Shown: piece by piece, positions 1 to 9,206 of the stretch
Numbering within the stretch: the stretch's first letter is position 1
Layout: every line of letters begins with the position of its first letter
The notes under the pieces: generated by a model
Seen by the model: only the letters and a program-made list of their open reading frames with translations
Told to the model about the DNA's origin: nothing
The model's database searches: none
Made by a program: the position numbers and the translations under genes
NCBI GenBank assembly: GCA_018222695.1
Contig: JAAEZV010000013.1
Span: forward strand, 1 to 15,800
Length of the DNA: 15,800 nt
Origin: Gammaproteobacteria bacterium
GTDB lineage: Bacteria; Pseudomonadota; Gammaproteobacteria; Pseudomonadales; Halieaceae
Direction: 5' to 3'

Positions 1-185
1 CAGCTGAGTCGGGGCTACCGGTCATTGCCTCTGGCGGCATCAGCCAGCTTGAGGATGTGCGTGGCCTGATGCGGCACGCCAGGGCAGGCATATGCGGCGC
101 CATTACGGGGCGCGCGATCTATGAGGGCACGCTGGATCTGGCCGAGGCTCAGACCATGGTCGATGCTTTTCTGGAGAGCGACTGA
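1..185 (+). CDS. hisA: HisA, phosphoribosylformimino-5-aminoimidazole carboxamide ribotide isomerase (3' part only)
   Basis: The last 60 codons of hisA enter from the left edge in the frame starting at base 3. The fragment begins near PVIASGGI and contains [15 protein letters not shown]. These are the C-terminal phosphate-binding strands of the HisA/HisF half-barrel fold, and GRAIYEG is typical of HisA. The enzyme isomerises ProFAR to PRFAR, the step just before HisF in histidine synthesis, in the cytoplasm. Its stop codon TGA (183-185) shares an A with the hisF ATG (TGATG), so the two genes are translationally coupled in one operon. The N-terminal catalytic Asp lies outside the window. Identification rests on the motifs and on the adjoining hisF. 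Confidence 0.93.
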   Translation, partial: AESGLPVIASGGISQLEDVRGLMRHARAGICGAITGRAIYEGTLDLAEAQTMVDAFLESD

Positions 186-958
186 TGGCACTCGCTAAAC
201 GCATTATCCCGTGCCTCGACGTTGATCAGGGACGGGTGGTGAAGGGCGTCAACTTTGTGGGTATTCGTGACGCCGGTGACCCGGTGGAAATTGCGCGGCG
301 CTATAACGAAGAGGGCGCCGACGAAATCACATTTCTGGATATTACGGCGAGCCACGAAGAGCGCGACACGACAGTGCACACCGTGGAGCAGATTGCCCGC
401 GAGGTGTTTATTCCGCTGACAGTGGGCGGTGGCATTCGCTCGTTGCAGGATATTCGCACCATGCTTAATGCCGGCGCAGATAAAGTCAGTATCAATACCG
501 CCGCGATTCACGATCCCGAGCTGGTGCGTGACGCGGCGGCCCGATTCGGCTCGCAGTGCATTGTTGTGGCGATCGATGTGAAGCGGGTCTCGGCACCCGA
601 TGATGCGCCGCGCTACGAGCTCTTTACCCACGGCGGCCGCAAGCCCACCGGGATAGAGGCGGTGGAATGGGCCGCAAAAATGGCGGCGTTGGGTGCCGGT
701 GAGCTCTTGCTGACCAGCATGGACCGGGATGGCACCCGCGATGGTTTCGAATTGGTCATTACCCGCGCGATTACCGACGCGGTCGACATTCCGGTGATTG
801 CCTCGGGCGGCGTGGGAACGCTTCAGCACCTGGCCGATGGCGTGACAGAAGGGGGCGCCGACGCCGTGTTGGCTGCCAGCATCTTCCACTTTGGTGAGTA
901 CACGGTGGGCGAGGCCAAGTCGTTCATGGCCGACCAAGGCATCACGATGCGGGTGTGA
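185..958 (+). CDS. hisF: HisF, imidazole glycerol phosphate synthase cyclase subunit
   Basis: A complete 257-residue protein, the usual HisF length. It opens with [21 protein letters not shown], and the catalytic aspartates expected at D11 and D130 in other HisF proteins fall at D12 (CLDVD) and D131 (AIDVK). Phosphate-binding GGGIRS (about 81-86) and the C-terminal IASGGVGTL (about 205-215) are intact. With HisH, HisF cyclises PRFAR using ammonia channelled from glutamine, giving imidazole glycerol phosphate and AICAR. The start overlaps the hisA stop by one base. No hisI or hisE follows: the next gene is convergent, so the his cluster ends here and the remaining his genes must lie elsewhere. 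Confidence 0.98.
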   Translation: MALAKRIIPCLDVDQGRVVKGVNFVGIRDAGDPVEIARRYNEEGADEITFLDITASHEERDTTVHTVEQIAREVFIPLTVGGGIRSLQDIRTMLNAGADKVSINTAAIHDPELVRDAAARFGSQCIVVAIDVKRVSAPDDAPRYELFTHGGRKPTGIEAVEWAAKMAALGAGELLLTSMDRDGTRDGFELVITRAITDAVDIPVIASGGVGTLQHLADGVTEGGADAVLAASIFHFGEYTVGEAKSFMADQGITMRV

Positions 959-1002
959 CAGCGGGCAACCTATCGGGGATGCGCCGTCACGGAACCCAGA
1001 AA

Positions 1003-1021
1003 TTAAAAGGGCGTGCTCGCC
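1003..1021 (-). terminator. Possible weak terminator for the gpmI-envC-ctpA group
   Basis: Read on the minus strand, just past the ctpA stop, there is a short GC stem (GGCG, loop AGCA, CGCC; 1010-1021) followed by CTTTTAATTT. The position is right for an intrinsic terminator of the leftward transcript. The stem is only 4 bp, so this is a weak call. The rest of the 70-bp gap between the convergent hisF and ctpA ends shows nothing else. Confidence 0.3.
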
Positions 1022-1028
1022 GGGTGCG

Positions 1029-2438
1029 TCAGGGCGCGCCGAGCGCCACTGTGGTGGGGTCCTCTGCCTCAGGTGTTTCGGTTGGCGCCTCGGGCGTTAG
1101 CAAATTGATGCCGCGCAGGAGTGTCAGCGCCTCATAAAGCTGATTATCTGAATTGCGTAACTCAGTGAGTGCCTCACTTTCAGACTGCGCATCCACGGGA
1201 TCACCGTCACCACTCAAACTCCCTTGTAGGTCGGCTTCTTTGGTGCGGCGGTTTGACTCAACGCTGGTCACCTCAGCGCGCTCGACTACGATATCGGGCA
1301 CGATGCCTTCCGCCTGAATCGAGCGACCATTGGGGGTGTAATAGAGCGCGGTGGTGAGCTTGACGGCGCGGGTGTCGTTGACCGGCAGTATGGTTTGCAC
1401 CGAGCCTTTGCCGAAACTCCTCGTGCCCATGATGACCGCGCGCCGACGATCCTGCAGTGCACCCGCGACAATTTCCGATGCGCTGGCCGAGCCGCCGTTG
1501 ATCAGCACCACGATCGGCGCGCCGTTCAGCATGTCGCCGGCCGCCGCTTCATACTGGTCTGCGGCCTGAGGGTGACGGCCTTCTGTGTACACCACCAAGC
1601 CGCCATCCAGCACAGCGCCCGCCATGTCGACACTGGCACCCAGCACGCCGCCCGGGTTGTTACGTAGGTCAATGACAACACCCTTTAAAGGGCCCTCGGC
1701 CTGGGCTTTCGCCAATGTGGCGACGGCCTCAAGACCGGTATCTCTCTGGAACTGGGATGCCCGCAGCCAGAGATAGCCCTCCATGAGCTCCCGGCTACGC
1801 ACGCTGGGCACTTTGATGATGTCGCGGATGACGGTGACGTCGAAAGGGTCAGCGACACCGCGTCGACCAATCGTCAACAATACTTCAGACCCGGTGGGCC
1901 CCCGCATAAGATCAACGGACTTGTTCACCGGCAAGTCGCGGATGGATTCACCGTCAATTTTCAGAATGACATCCCCCGCCTCGAGTCCCGCCGCCTCGGC
2001 TGGTGAGCCGTCAATCGGAGCAATGATGGTGATGTAGCCGCGGTCCTGGCCAATCTCGATGCCGAGCCCGCTGAACTCGCCCTGCGTCGTTTCCTGCAGT
2101 GAGTCGTAGGCTTTTTCCTTTAGAAAGACGGAGTGGGGGTCGAGACCCGACAGCATGCCTTGCACTGCGAGTTCGAATAGCTCGCTGTCGGGGACTGATT
2201 CCACATATCCCTGCCGAATCTGGTTAAACACATCCGCAAACATCTGCAGTTCTTCGAGGGGTAGCGATTGTGTCGCGGGATCGCCAGCGCTCTCTGCAGA
2301 GCTAGCCATCCCGCTATGAGGGTCGTTGCCCGGCATGGGATGGCTGTCTTCAGTTTCAGGCTCCTGCGCCAGAATCGGCGAGCAGATCAAGAGTGTCAGC
2401 AGCAATCCGATGCCGCGAAAGCGTAAACGCACGTCCAT
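1029..2438 (-). CDS. ctpA: S41-family carboxy-terminal processing protease (CtpA type)
   Basis: A 469-residue periplasmic serine protease of the Prc/CtpA family. Residues 1-24 are a signal peptide (hydrophobic GLLLTLLICS, cleavage likely after PILA). A low-complexity, acidic linker covers about 25-58. The N-terminal helical region (about 60-120) leads into a PDZ domain (about 121-205, with SPAEAAGLEAGD at 145-156) and the S41 catalytic domain (about 215-390). The nucleophile is likely S319 in GGSASASEI and the general base K344 in GTRSFGKGSVQ. Their 25-residue spacing is that of the family. The C-terminal tail (about 390-469) is hydrophilic and acidic. The ATG at 2438 was chosen over a codon at 2522 because it has a good ribosome site (AGGAAA, about 7 nt upstream) and starts at the signal peptide. 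It is the last gene of the leftward group after envC. CtpA-type proteases in Pseudomonas trim cell-wall hydrolases, which would fit next to envC; the substrate here is inference. Confidence 0.95.
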   Translation of the reverse strand: MDVRLRFRGIGLLLTLLICSPILAQEPETEDSHPMPGNDPHSGMASSAESAGDPATQSLPLEELQMFADVFNQIRQGYVESVPDSELFELAVQGMLSGLDPHSVFLKEKAYDSLQETTQGEFSGLGIEIGQDRGYITIIAPIDGSPAEAAGLEAGDVILKIDGESIRDLPVNKSVDLMRGPTGSEVLLTIGRRGVADPFDVTVIRDIIKVPSVRSRELMEGYLWLRASQFQRDTGLEAVATLAKAQAEGPLKGVVIDLRNNPGGVLGASVDMAGAVLDGGLVVYTEGRHPQAADQYEAAAGDMLNGAPIVVLINGGSASASEIVAGALQDRRRAVIMGTRSFGKGSVQTILPVNDTRAVKLTTALYYTPNGRSIQAEGIVPDIVVERAEVTSVESNRRTKEADLQGSLSGDGDPVDAQSESEALTELRNSDNQLYEALTLLRGINLLTPEAPTETPEAEDPTTVALGAP

Positions 2439-2472
2439 GAGAATTTCCTGAGAGTGAGGCCTGAAAGCATTG

Positions 2473-2501
2473 GGCCGGTAATGGTACCCGATTATCCGGC
2501 C
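2473..2501 (-). repeat. Intercistronic inverted repeat between envC and ctpA
   Basis: The 68-bp gap between the envC stop and the ctpA start contains an inverted repeat. GGCCGGTAAT (2473-2482) pairs with ATTA-T-CCGGCC (2491-2501), with one bulged base and an 8-nt loop. In the leftward transcript it would form a GC-rich hairpin about 35 nt before the ctpA start codon. There is no T-run after it, so it does not look like a complete intrinsic terminator. It may protect or set the level of one side of the message; the role is inference. Confidence 0.5.
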
Positions 2502-2506
2502 GGGTC

Positions 2507-3685
2507 TCAGCGACGTATCCACTCGCCAGGATCGACCGGCTCGCCCCGGTGCCGAATTTCAAAATACAGGCCAGACGTCTCGTTGCCACCACTGGCGCCC
2601 GCTTTGGCGATGATGTCACCGGCACTGACACGATCGCCCACTCCTCGCAGCAGGCTGTGGTTCTGGGCATAGAGGGACAGCCAACCCTCGCCATGATCGA
2701 TCACGATCAGGAGGCCCTGACCGCGGAGCCAGTCGGCATAGATGATGTCGCCGCCGTGAACAGCGCGGACGGGCTCACCTTCATCTGCCGTGATCAGCCA
2801 ACCGCGCCAGCGAATATCCGCATTGCGTCGTGCGCCGTATCGGTTTGTCAGCTTGCCCGCCATTGGCATGGACAGTGCGCCCTGGGTATCGGCGAAGGGT
2901 AGCTGCGCTTCGGGTGGCGCCACCACCGGGGAGGAAGCGGCGGCGAGCGCCTCTAGCTCGTCTAGCAGCGCATTCAATCGTGCCTGATCCCGTTCCAGCG
3001 TGCTCAGGCGCTGTTGGTCGTCCTGCACCCGCTGGCTGATTAGGGTGAGGGTGCTTTGTCGCGTGGCACGTTGGTCTGTGAGCGTCGCTTTGGTGGCCGC
3101 CGCAGCGGTCGCTTGCTCCCGGAGTGCTGTTTGCGCTTGGGCGATGCGACTACGGTTCTGTTCGACCGCCTCCAGACCCAGTTCGTACTCCGCAATCGTC
3201 TGCTGCTGCGCCTCGATCAGCGCCTCAAAGTAGGCGAGATTTCGCGCCACGTCCTCTGGGTTTTGGTCGCCCAGCCAGACCCGGAAGCCACCTCCCTGTT
3301 GCAGTACCCACAGCTCTTGAATGCTGACGTCGATGGTATTGGCTCGCTGGCGTTGGGCGTCTCGGAGTTGTTGGCCTTCAGCATCGAGCGCTGTGAGCTC
3401 CTGCTTTAGCGCATGACGTTTCTGGCTCAGCGCACCCAGCTGCCGGTCGAGCTCACCGATCTGTACTTCCGCCTTTTGCAATGCATCCTGCAACGTGTCG
3501 CGTTCACTTTCCTGAGAGGCTAGTCGTGCCTGAATAACCGAGATCTCGGCGCGCAGCGCTTCGATCTGTTCAGAGGTTTGGTCGAGGGTATTGGGGGACT
3601 GCGCCCATGCGGCAACCGACAGACCCGCCCACAAGGCAAGGCAGCAGAGGCTCAGTCTGGGGCCGAGCGTGAAGACACGAGCCAC
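2507..3685 (-). CDS. envC: EnvC-like murein hydrolase activator with degenerate LytM domain
   Basis: A 392-residue exported protein. A signal peptide spans 1-28 (cleavage after AAWA), long coiled coils cover about 34-125 and 150-248, and a LytM/M23 fold follows at about 272-392. The zinc ligands of active LytM enzymes are missing. The usual H-x-x-x-D is W293/L297, the H after Y-[AG] is Q341, and the final H-x-H is G372/Y374 in GLYFEIR. This pattern (LYFEIR, DWLRGQGL, SLYAQN) is that of EnvC, which does not cut murein but switches on the amidases AmiA/AmiB at the division septum under FtsEX control. It begins with GTG 11 bp after the gpmI stop, with a poor ribosome site, so translation probably depends on gpmI. 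No other in-frame start precedes the signal peptide. Confidence 0.93.
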   Translation of the reverse strand: MARVFTLGPRLSLCCLALWAGLSVAAWAQSPNTLDQTSEQIEALRAEISVIQARLASQESERDTLQDALQKAEVQIGELDRQLGALSQKRHALKQELTALDAEGQQLRDAQRQRANTIDVSIQELWVLQQGGGFRVWLGDQNPEDVARNLAYFEALIEAQQQTIAEYELGLEAVEQNRSRIAQAQTALREQATAAAATKATLTDQRATRQSTLTLISQRVQDDQQRLSTLERDQARLNALLDELEALAAASSPVVAPPEAQLPFADTQGALSMPMAGKLTNRYGARRNADIRWRGWLITADEGEPVRAVHGGDIIYADWLRGQGLLIVIDHGEGWLSLYAQNHSLLRGVGDRVSAGDIIAKAGASGGNETSGLYFEIRHRGEPVDPGEWIRR

Positions 3686-3696
3686 CGAGCGCGGGC

Positions 3697-5229
3697 TCAG
3701 TGCTTGAGGAGGCTGCGTCCTGACATTGCAGCGGGGACGTCCAGCCCCATCATGGTCAGGACGGTAGGCGCGATATCGGCGAGGATGCCACCATCGGGAT
3801 CCAGATCACGGTTGCCCTGACCAAGGTAAATCAGCGGCACGGGCTCGGTCGTATGCTGGGTGTGTGGCTGGTCGTTTTCATAGTCGCGCATCTGCTCACA
3901 ATTGCCGTGATCGGCGGTGATCAAACCCTCGCCACCTGTGGCGAGCAATGCCGCTTCGATTCTGCCCAGACACTGATCGAGGGTTTCGACCGCCGACACG
4001 GCGGCGTCAAACTGACCGGTATGGCCCACCATGTCACCGTTAGCAAAATTGACGACGATAAAATCGTAGTCACCCGACTCGATGGCCGCGACCAGCGCAT
4101 CGGTGACCTCGTGGGCACTCATCTCCGGCTGTAAGTCATAGGTGGCGACGTCGGGTGACGGGATCAGCGTGCGCGTTTCACCTACAAACGTGTCTTCGCG
4201 ACCGCCGCTGAAGAAGAAGGTCACGTGCGCATACTTCTCGGTCTCGGCAATCCGCAGCTGAGTGAGGCCTTTATCGGAAAGCACCTCGCCGAGGCTGTCT
4301 TTCAGCGTGTCGGGTGGAAAAGCCACCGGACACGACAGAGACCCTGCGTACTCGGTAGTCGTGACGAATCGCAGAGCGGGTTGCTGGCGTCGGTCAAAGC
4401 CGCTGAAATCAGATTCAGTCAGTGCTTGGGTGAGCTGCCGTGCTCGGTCTGCACGAAAATTCATGAACAGCACGGCGTCGCCATCCGCGAAGACGGCGGG
4501 GTCACCAATTCGAGTCGGGGCGACGAACTCGTCGTCCTCGTCCCGAGCGTAGGCGGCTTGCAATGCATCCAGGGCGGTAGGGGCGTCATGTGCCGCCTCG
4601 CCTTCTGTCAGCAGCGAGTAGCTTTTCTCAATGCGATCCCAGCGGTTGTCTCGATCCATTGCCCAGTAGCGACCATGGACGGACGCAATCCGCCCGGTGC
4701 CGAGTGCGGCAAAGACCGCCTCTGCACGTTCCAATGAAGGGGCAGCGCTGCGGGGAGGGGTATCCCTGCCGTCGAGAAACGCATGCAAGAAGAGTGCCTT
4801 CGCGCCGCGTTCTGCGGCCAGTCTCAGCGCCGCGAACAGCTGTTCCTCATGACTGTGAACGCCGCCGGGGGATAGCAGGCCCATAATATGGACTGCTTTA
4901 TTGGAAGCCACAGCGTGATCAATGGCATCCAGATACACTCTGTTGGTGGCGAAATCGCCGCTGGTGATCGCTTGATCGATGCGGGTGATGGACTGATAAA
5001 CGATGCGGCCTGCGCCGAGGCTCATATGACCGACCTCGGAGTTACCCATCTGGCCTTCGGGGAGGCCAACATCGAGCCCGGATCCTGAAACCAACGTGTG
5101 GGGCGCCTCACGCCACAGACGGTCCAGAGTCGGTGTTCTAGCCGCAAGGATCGCGTTGTCCTCGCTGGCAGAGCGGTGACCAAAACCATCCAAAATGACA
5201 AGTAGTGTGGTGCGTCGGGGCGTAGACAC
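3697..5229 (-). CDS. gpmI: 2,3-bisphosphoglycerate-independent phosphoglycerate mutase
   Basis: A 510-residue enzyme (family about 510-515) that interconverts 3- and 2-phosphoglycerate in glycolysis and gluconeogenesis, using two Mn ions and a phosphoserine intermediate. Visible motifs are the metal site VILDGFG (D14), catalytic S64 in [53 protein letters not shown] and TADHGNCE near the C terminus. All expected metal ligands appear present. The reading frame stays open to 5340, but the first 37 codons show no family similarity. I therefore start at the GTG at 5229, which places [16 protein letters not shown] directly at the N terminus. The ribosome site there is weak. It is the first gene of the leftward gpmI-envC-ctpA group and divergent from the rhodanese gene. 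The gpmI-envC pairing is also found in E. coli and Pseudomonas. Confidence 0.95.
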   Translation of the reverse strand: MSTPRRTTLLVILDGFGHRSASEDNAILAARTPTLDRLWREAPHTLVSGSGLDVGLPEGQMGNSEVGHMSLGAGRIVYQSITRIDQAITSGDFATNRVYLDAIDHAVASNKAVHIMGLLSPGGVHSHEEQLFAALRLAAERGAKALFLHAFLDGRDTPPRSAAPSLERAEAVFAALGTGRIASVHGRYWAMDRDNRWDRIEKSYSLLTEGEAAHDAPTALDALQAAYARDEDDEFVAPTRIGDPAVFADGDAVLFMNFRADRARQLTQALTESDFSGFDRRQQPALRFVTTTEYAGSLSCPVAFPPDTLKDSLGEVLSDKGLTQLRIAETEKYAHVTFFFSGGREDTFVGETRTLIPSPDVATYDLQPEMSAHEVTDALVAAIESGDYDFIVVNFANGDMVGHTGQFDAAVSAVETLDQCLGRIEAALLATGGEGLITADHGNCEQMRDYENDQPHTQHTTEPVPLIYLGQGNRDLDPDGGILADIAPTVLTMMGLDVPAAMSGRSLLKH

Positions 5230-5260
5230 GGCGTGTAGGGCTCGGGTAGCTGACCCCCGT

Positions 5261-5266
5261 ATTGTA
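5261..5266 (-). promoter_or_regulatory. Possible -10 element for gpmI
   Basis: On the minus strand TACAAT lies 31 bp upstream of the gpmI GTG. This would give a leader of about 24 nt. No convincing -35 hexamer stands at 16-18 bp spacing (the best is TGCTCC/GTGCTC), so this is a tentative call. Confidence 0.3.
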
Positions 5267-5298
5267 ACGCGCCCCCGCAGAGGGAGCACTACTACTGA

Positions 5299-5328
5299 CT
5301 GGAGGGTGGTCGGTTGAACCGATATACT
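5299..5328 (+). promoter_or_regulatory. Possible promoter for yibN-grxC-secB
   Basis: TATACT (5323-5328) resembles a sigma-70 -10 box. The only candidate -35 is CTGGAG (5299-5304) at 18 bp, a poor match. Transcription from here would leave a leader of about 135 nt before the rhodanese gene. Confidence 0.3.
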
Positions 5329-5368
5329 CGCGCCCCTCATACAGTTCAGTAACGTCGATTTAAAAACG

Positions 5369-5391
5369 GATTGCAGTCAGTCGATTGCAGT
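5369..5391 (+). repeat. 9-bp direct repeat in the gpmI/yibN divergent region
   Basis: GATTGCAGT occurs twice, at 5369-5377 and 5383-5391, 14 bp apart start to start. Both copies lie between the divergent start codons. This could be a tandem binding site for a regulator, but two copies of a 9-mer are weak evidence. Confidence 0.4.
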
Positions 5392-5470
5392 ACAAACCCG
5401 AATGAGCGCAATACACCCAAGGCCACGCAGGTGCGGCTAAACGGATGATTGCCCAGTGGAAAGAAAGAGC

Positions 5471-5893
5471 GTGTCGGCAGATTTAATTTTTCAGTTTCTT
5501 GGTGAGCAGTGGATTTTAGTGGCCGCGTTGGCGACGACGCTGACCATGCTTGTTCTCCACGAGACGCGCAAGGCGGGGCCGGCACTGTCGATCAACGAGG
5601 CGGTCCAGTTAGTGAATAGCGAAGGTGGCGTCTTTCTCGACATCCGAGAGGCCGCAGACTACGCGCGCGGTCACATTACGGACGCACTGCATATCCCGGC
5701 CGCGGCATTGGCCAACCGCACCGACGAATTGGAAAAATTCCGCGAAAAACCCGTGGTCGTGGTGTGTAAAATGGGCCAGTCAGCCGGTCCCGCGACCAAA
5801 ACGCTCCGGTCTCAGGGCTTCAGTCGGGCACAAAAGCTCTCTGGCGGCATGATGGAATGGGATGCACAAAAGCTTCCGGTCGTGACCCAGTGA
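5471..5893 (+). CDS. yibN: Membrane-anchored rhodanese-like protein (YibN type)
   Basis: A protein of about 140 residues with an N-terminal transmembrane helix (about 14-30, WILVAALATTLTMLVLH) and one rhodanese domain. The domain shows VFLDIREAADYARGHI, the HIPAAAL turn, the active loop VVVVCKMGQSAG with the candidate persulfide-carrying Cys at C99, and GGMMEW. The domain probably faces the cytoplasm. It moves sulfane sulfur in family members; the acceptor here is unknown. Two in-frame GTG codons compete, at 5456 and 5471. I prefer 5471 because it follows a purine-rich GGAAAGAAAGAG stretch and because the protein then begins like E. coli YibN, a few residues before the QF-x-G motif. The gene overlaps grxC by 4 bp (GTGA) and heads the yibN-grxC-secB order also known from E. 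coli and Pseudomonas. Confidence 0.9.
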   Translation: MSADLIFQFLGEQWILVAALATTLTMLVLHETRKAGPALSINEAVQLVNSEGGVFLDIREAADYARGHITDALHIPAAALANRTDELEKFREKPVVVVCKMGQSAGPATKTLRSQGFSRAQKLSGGMMEWDAQKLPVVTQ

Positions 5894-6141
5894 GCGGGGT
5901 GGTGATTTACACCACGCGATGGTGCCCATTCTGCGTTCGGGCGAAAGCGTTGCTCGATCAAAAAGGGGTTTCGTATCAGGAAATCCCGGTAGATGGCGAT
6001 CCCGCTACACGCCAGCAGATGGCCGAGCGGGCCGGGCAAACCTCGGTGCCGCAGATTTGGATTGGCGAACAACATATTGGTGGTTGCGACCAGTTGTATG
6101 GTCTTGAGCGCTCAGGCGGGCTGGACCCCCTGCTTGCGTAA
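5890..6141 (+). CDS. grxC: Glutaredoxin 3 (GrxC)
   Basis: An 83-residue class I dithiol glutaredoxin, exactly the length of E. coli GrxC. The active site is WCPFC (C12/C15; CPFC rather than the commoner CPYC). The cis-proline loop TSVPQIWIG (51-59) and the glutathione-binding GGCDQL (64-69) are intact. It reduces disulfides and glutathione adducts in the cytoplasm, using glutathione. The GTG start overlaps the rhodanese TGA within GTGA. There is no ribosome site of its own, so translation is probably coupled. A longer frame back to 5857 adds residues with no counterpart in the family and was not used. Confidence 0.95.
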   Translation: MSGVVIYTTRWCPFCVRAKALLDQKGVSYQEIPVDGDPATRQQMAERAGQTSVPQIWIGEQHIGGCDQLYGLERSGGLDPLLA

Positions 6142-6185
6142 TCTCGGTGCAACCGCCACGACTTTGATAAAGAAGGAGAGCCAGC

Positions 6186-6704
6186 ATGGCTGAAGAAGGA
6201 ACCGCAGCCGCTCAGGAAGCAGCCGCACAACAGCAATTTGTTACTCAGCGGATCTATACCAAGGATATTTCCTTCGAGTCTCCGATGACGCCGAACGTCT
6301 TCCGCCAGGAGTGGAAGCCCGCCGTCAATGTCGATCTCAACACCAAAAGCAGTCGGGTGGATGAGGAAGGTAATCACGAGGTGGTCTTGACGCTGACCAT
6401 CACGGCCAAGCTTGAAGAACAGACCGCTTTTTTGGTCGAAGTGCAGCAGGCGGGTATTTTCTTTGTGGCGGGCATCGAGGGCGACGCGCTGCGGCAATTA
6501 CTCTCGACTGTCGCGCCAACGATTCTGTTCCCCTACGCCCGGGAGGCGGTCGACAACCTGGCGGTCAAAGGTGGCTTCCCTGCGCTGATGATCGCACCGG
6601 TTAACTTCGACGCCCTGTTCCGTCAGGCGGTTGCGCAGCAGGCAGCTGAGGCGGGTGAAGGTGGTGAAAGTGCCGAGGCGGCCCCTGAGGGCGCGACTCA
6701 CTGA
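6186..6704 (+). CDS. secB: SecB, protein-export chaperone
   Basis: A 172-residue protein matching the SecB family along its length: QRIYTKDISFESP at 19-31, then VNVDLNTKS, EVVLTLTITAK, VEVQQAGIFF, LFPYAREAVDNLAVKGGFPALMI in pieces, and APVNFDALF. SecB forms a tetramer that holds preproteins unfolded and passes them to SecA. It is somewhat longer than E. coli SecB (155). The extra length is an Ala/Gln-rich start (2-18) and a Glu/Gly/Ala-rich tail after about 148, both likely disordered. The ATG has an excellent ribosome site, AAGGAG at 6173-6178 with 7-nt spacing. Only 44 bp separate it from grxC, so it is probably cotranscribed. In E. coli gpsA follows; here the next gene is the convergent ntrC. 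Confidence 0.97.
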   Translation: MAEEGTAAAQEAAAQQQFVTQRIYTKDISFESPMTPNVFRQEWKPAVNVDLNTKSSRVDEEGNHEVVLTLTITAKLEEQTAFLVEVQQAGIFFVAGIEGDALRQLLSTVAPTILFPYAREAVDNLAVKGGFPALMIAPVNFDALFRQAVAQQAAEAGEGGESAEAAPEGATH

Positions 6705-6720
6705 TTAACCAGGCCACCGT

Positions 6721-8133
<1,413 letters not shown>

Positions 8134-8134
8134 C

Positions 8135-9202
8135 TCAGGTCTCCATGGGTAATAGCAGGGTGAAGCAGGTATCGCCGGGCGCGCTTTGCACCTGAATCAA
8201 TCCACCGTGTTGGTTGGCAATCCGCTGTGCGATCGACAGCCCGAGCCCGGTTCCTTTGGCGTTGCCGGTGACCATCGGCAAAAACAACATCGGCAGCAGG
8301 TCATCGGGGACACCCGGGCCGTTGTCCGATATGTGCAGTGCACACACCAGTTTGTGCCGGTTGCCGCCCACGGTGAACTGTCGATAAACCCGGGTTTTCA
8401 GTGTGATCAAGCCGCTATCCCCACAGGCCTGCCATGCATTGCGGACCAAATTCAGCACGGCCTGGGTGAGTTGCCCCGCGTCGGCCAGAAAATCCGGCAA
8501 GCTGGGGTCGTAGTCACGCTCGATACTAAGTCCGCCTTTGGCTTCGGCTTCGATCAAATGCCGAACATGCTCTGTCACCTCGTGGATATTGGTCAGCTCT
8601 GATTCCAGACGCTCTTTGGGGCCCAGCATGCGGTCGACCAGCGTGCGCAGCCGATCGACCTCAGAGATGATGATGTCCGTGTATTCCTGCAGATTGGGAT
8701 TGGCGAGCTCGCCCGCCAGAAGCTGTGCGGCGCCTCGAATGCCGCCCAGCGGATTTTTCACCTCGTGCGCCACACCTTTCATGATTTCCTTCAGTGTGGC
8801 CTGTGCCTGCCATTCGCTCTCGTCGCGGCTGATGGCCTGCAGTCGATCAATCATGGTCAACTCCACCAGCAGACATCGGGAGTCGACTTTCCCCGCAATG
8901 GGACTCAGCGTCAGATCGACGGTCCGTTCCTGTCCTGTTCGAGTGGTGAGCGGAATCGCTCGGCGCACCATGGGGTAGTTGTCGGCCAACGCCTGATGGA
9001 GGAGCGGATACCATTCGTTAGATTCACCGAGTAGCGCCTCAAGAGGGCTACCCAACGCACGATTGGCAGAGACTTCGAGCAGGTTCTCTGCTGACAGGTT
9101 CAGCTCACGAATGTGCAAATTGGCGTCCAGCAGAATGACCCCCGTCGCCAGCAGATCAAGGTGGTAGTCGGCAGAGAGGTCCATCAAGGATTCAGCAGCC
9201 AT
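8135..9202 (-). CDS. ntrB: NtrB (GlnL), nitrogen-regulation sensor histidine kinase/phosphatase
   Basis: A 355-residue cytoplasmic histidine kinase without membrane segments, as expected for NtrB. An N-terminal PAS-like domain (about 10-120) is followed by the H box GVAHEVKNPLGG with H146, the N box NLVRNAWQA (about 268-276), the G1 box DNGPGVPDD and the G2 box GTGLGLSIA. NtrB phosphorylates NtrC when nitrogen is scarce and, bound to PII, dephosphorylates it when nitrogen is plentiful. GTG (9205) and ATG (9202) stand side by side. ATG is preferred because the AGG in CAGGTAAC is then 7 nt away. It begins a few bases after the DUF4124 stop and ends one base before ntrC, so the three genes form a tight operon. 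Confidence 0.97.
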   Translation of the reverse strand: MAAESLMDLSADYHLDLLATGVILLDANLHIRELNLSAENLLEVSANRALGSPLEALLGESNEWYPLLHQALADNYPMVRRAIPLTTRTGQERTVDLTLSPIAGKVDSRCLLVELTMIDRLQAISRDESEWQAQATLKEIMKGVAHEVKNPLGGIRGAAQLLAGELANPNLQEYTDIIISEVDRLRTLVDRMLGPKERLESELTNIHEVTEHVRHLIEAEAKGGLSIERDYDPSLPDFLADAGQLTQAVLNLVRNAWQACGDSGLITLKTRVYRQFTVGGNRHKLVCALHISDNGPGVPDDLLPMLFLPMVTGNAKGTGLGLSIAQRIANQHGGLIQVQSAPGDTCFTLLLPMET

Positions 9203-9206
9203 CACG

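Noticed and set aside
149..937. A 262-codon open frame on the minus strand opposite hisF
   Set aside because: It mirrors a full, motif-complete hisF. It shows no recognisable domain, and no ribosome site was evident. Such antisense frames are common in GC-rich coding DNA.
4225..4737. A 170-codon plus-strand open frame opposite gpmI
   Set aside because: It is a shadow of the gpmI frame with no domain of its own.
5230..5340. N-terminal extension of GpmI to an ATG at 5340
   Set aside because: The extra 37 residues have no family counterpart and would run through the divergent promoter region. The GTG at 5229 gives the normal length.
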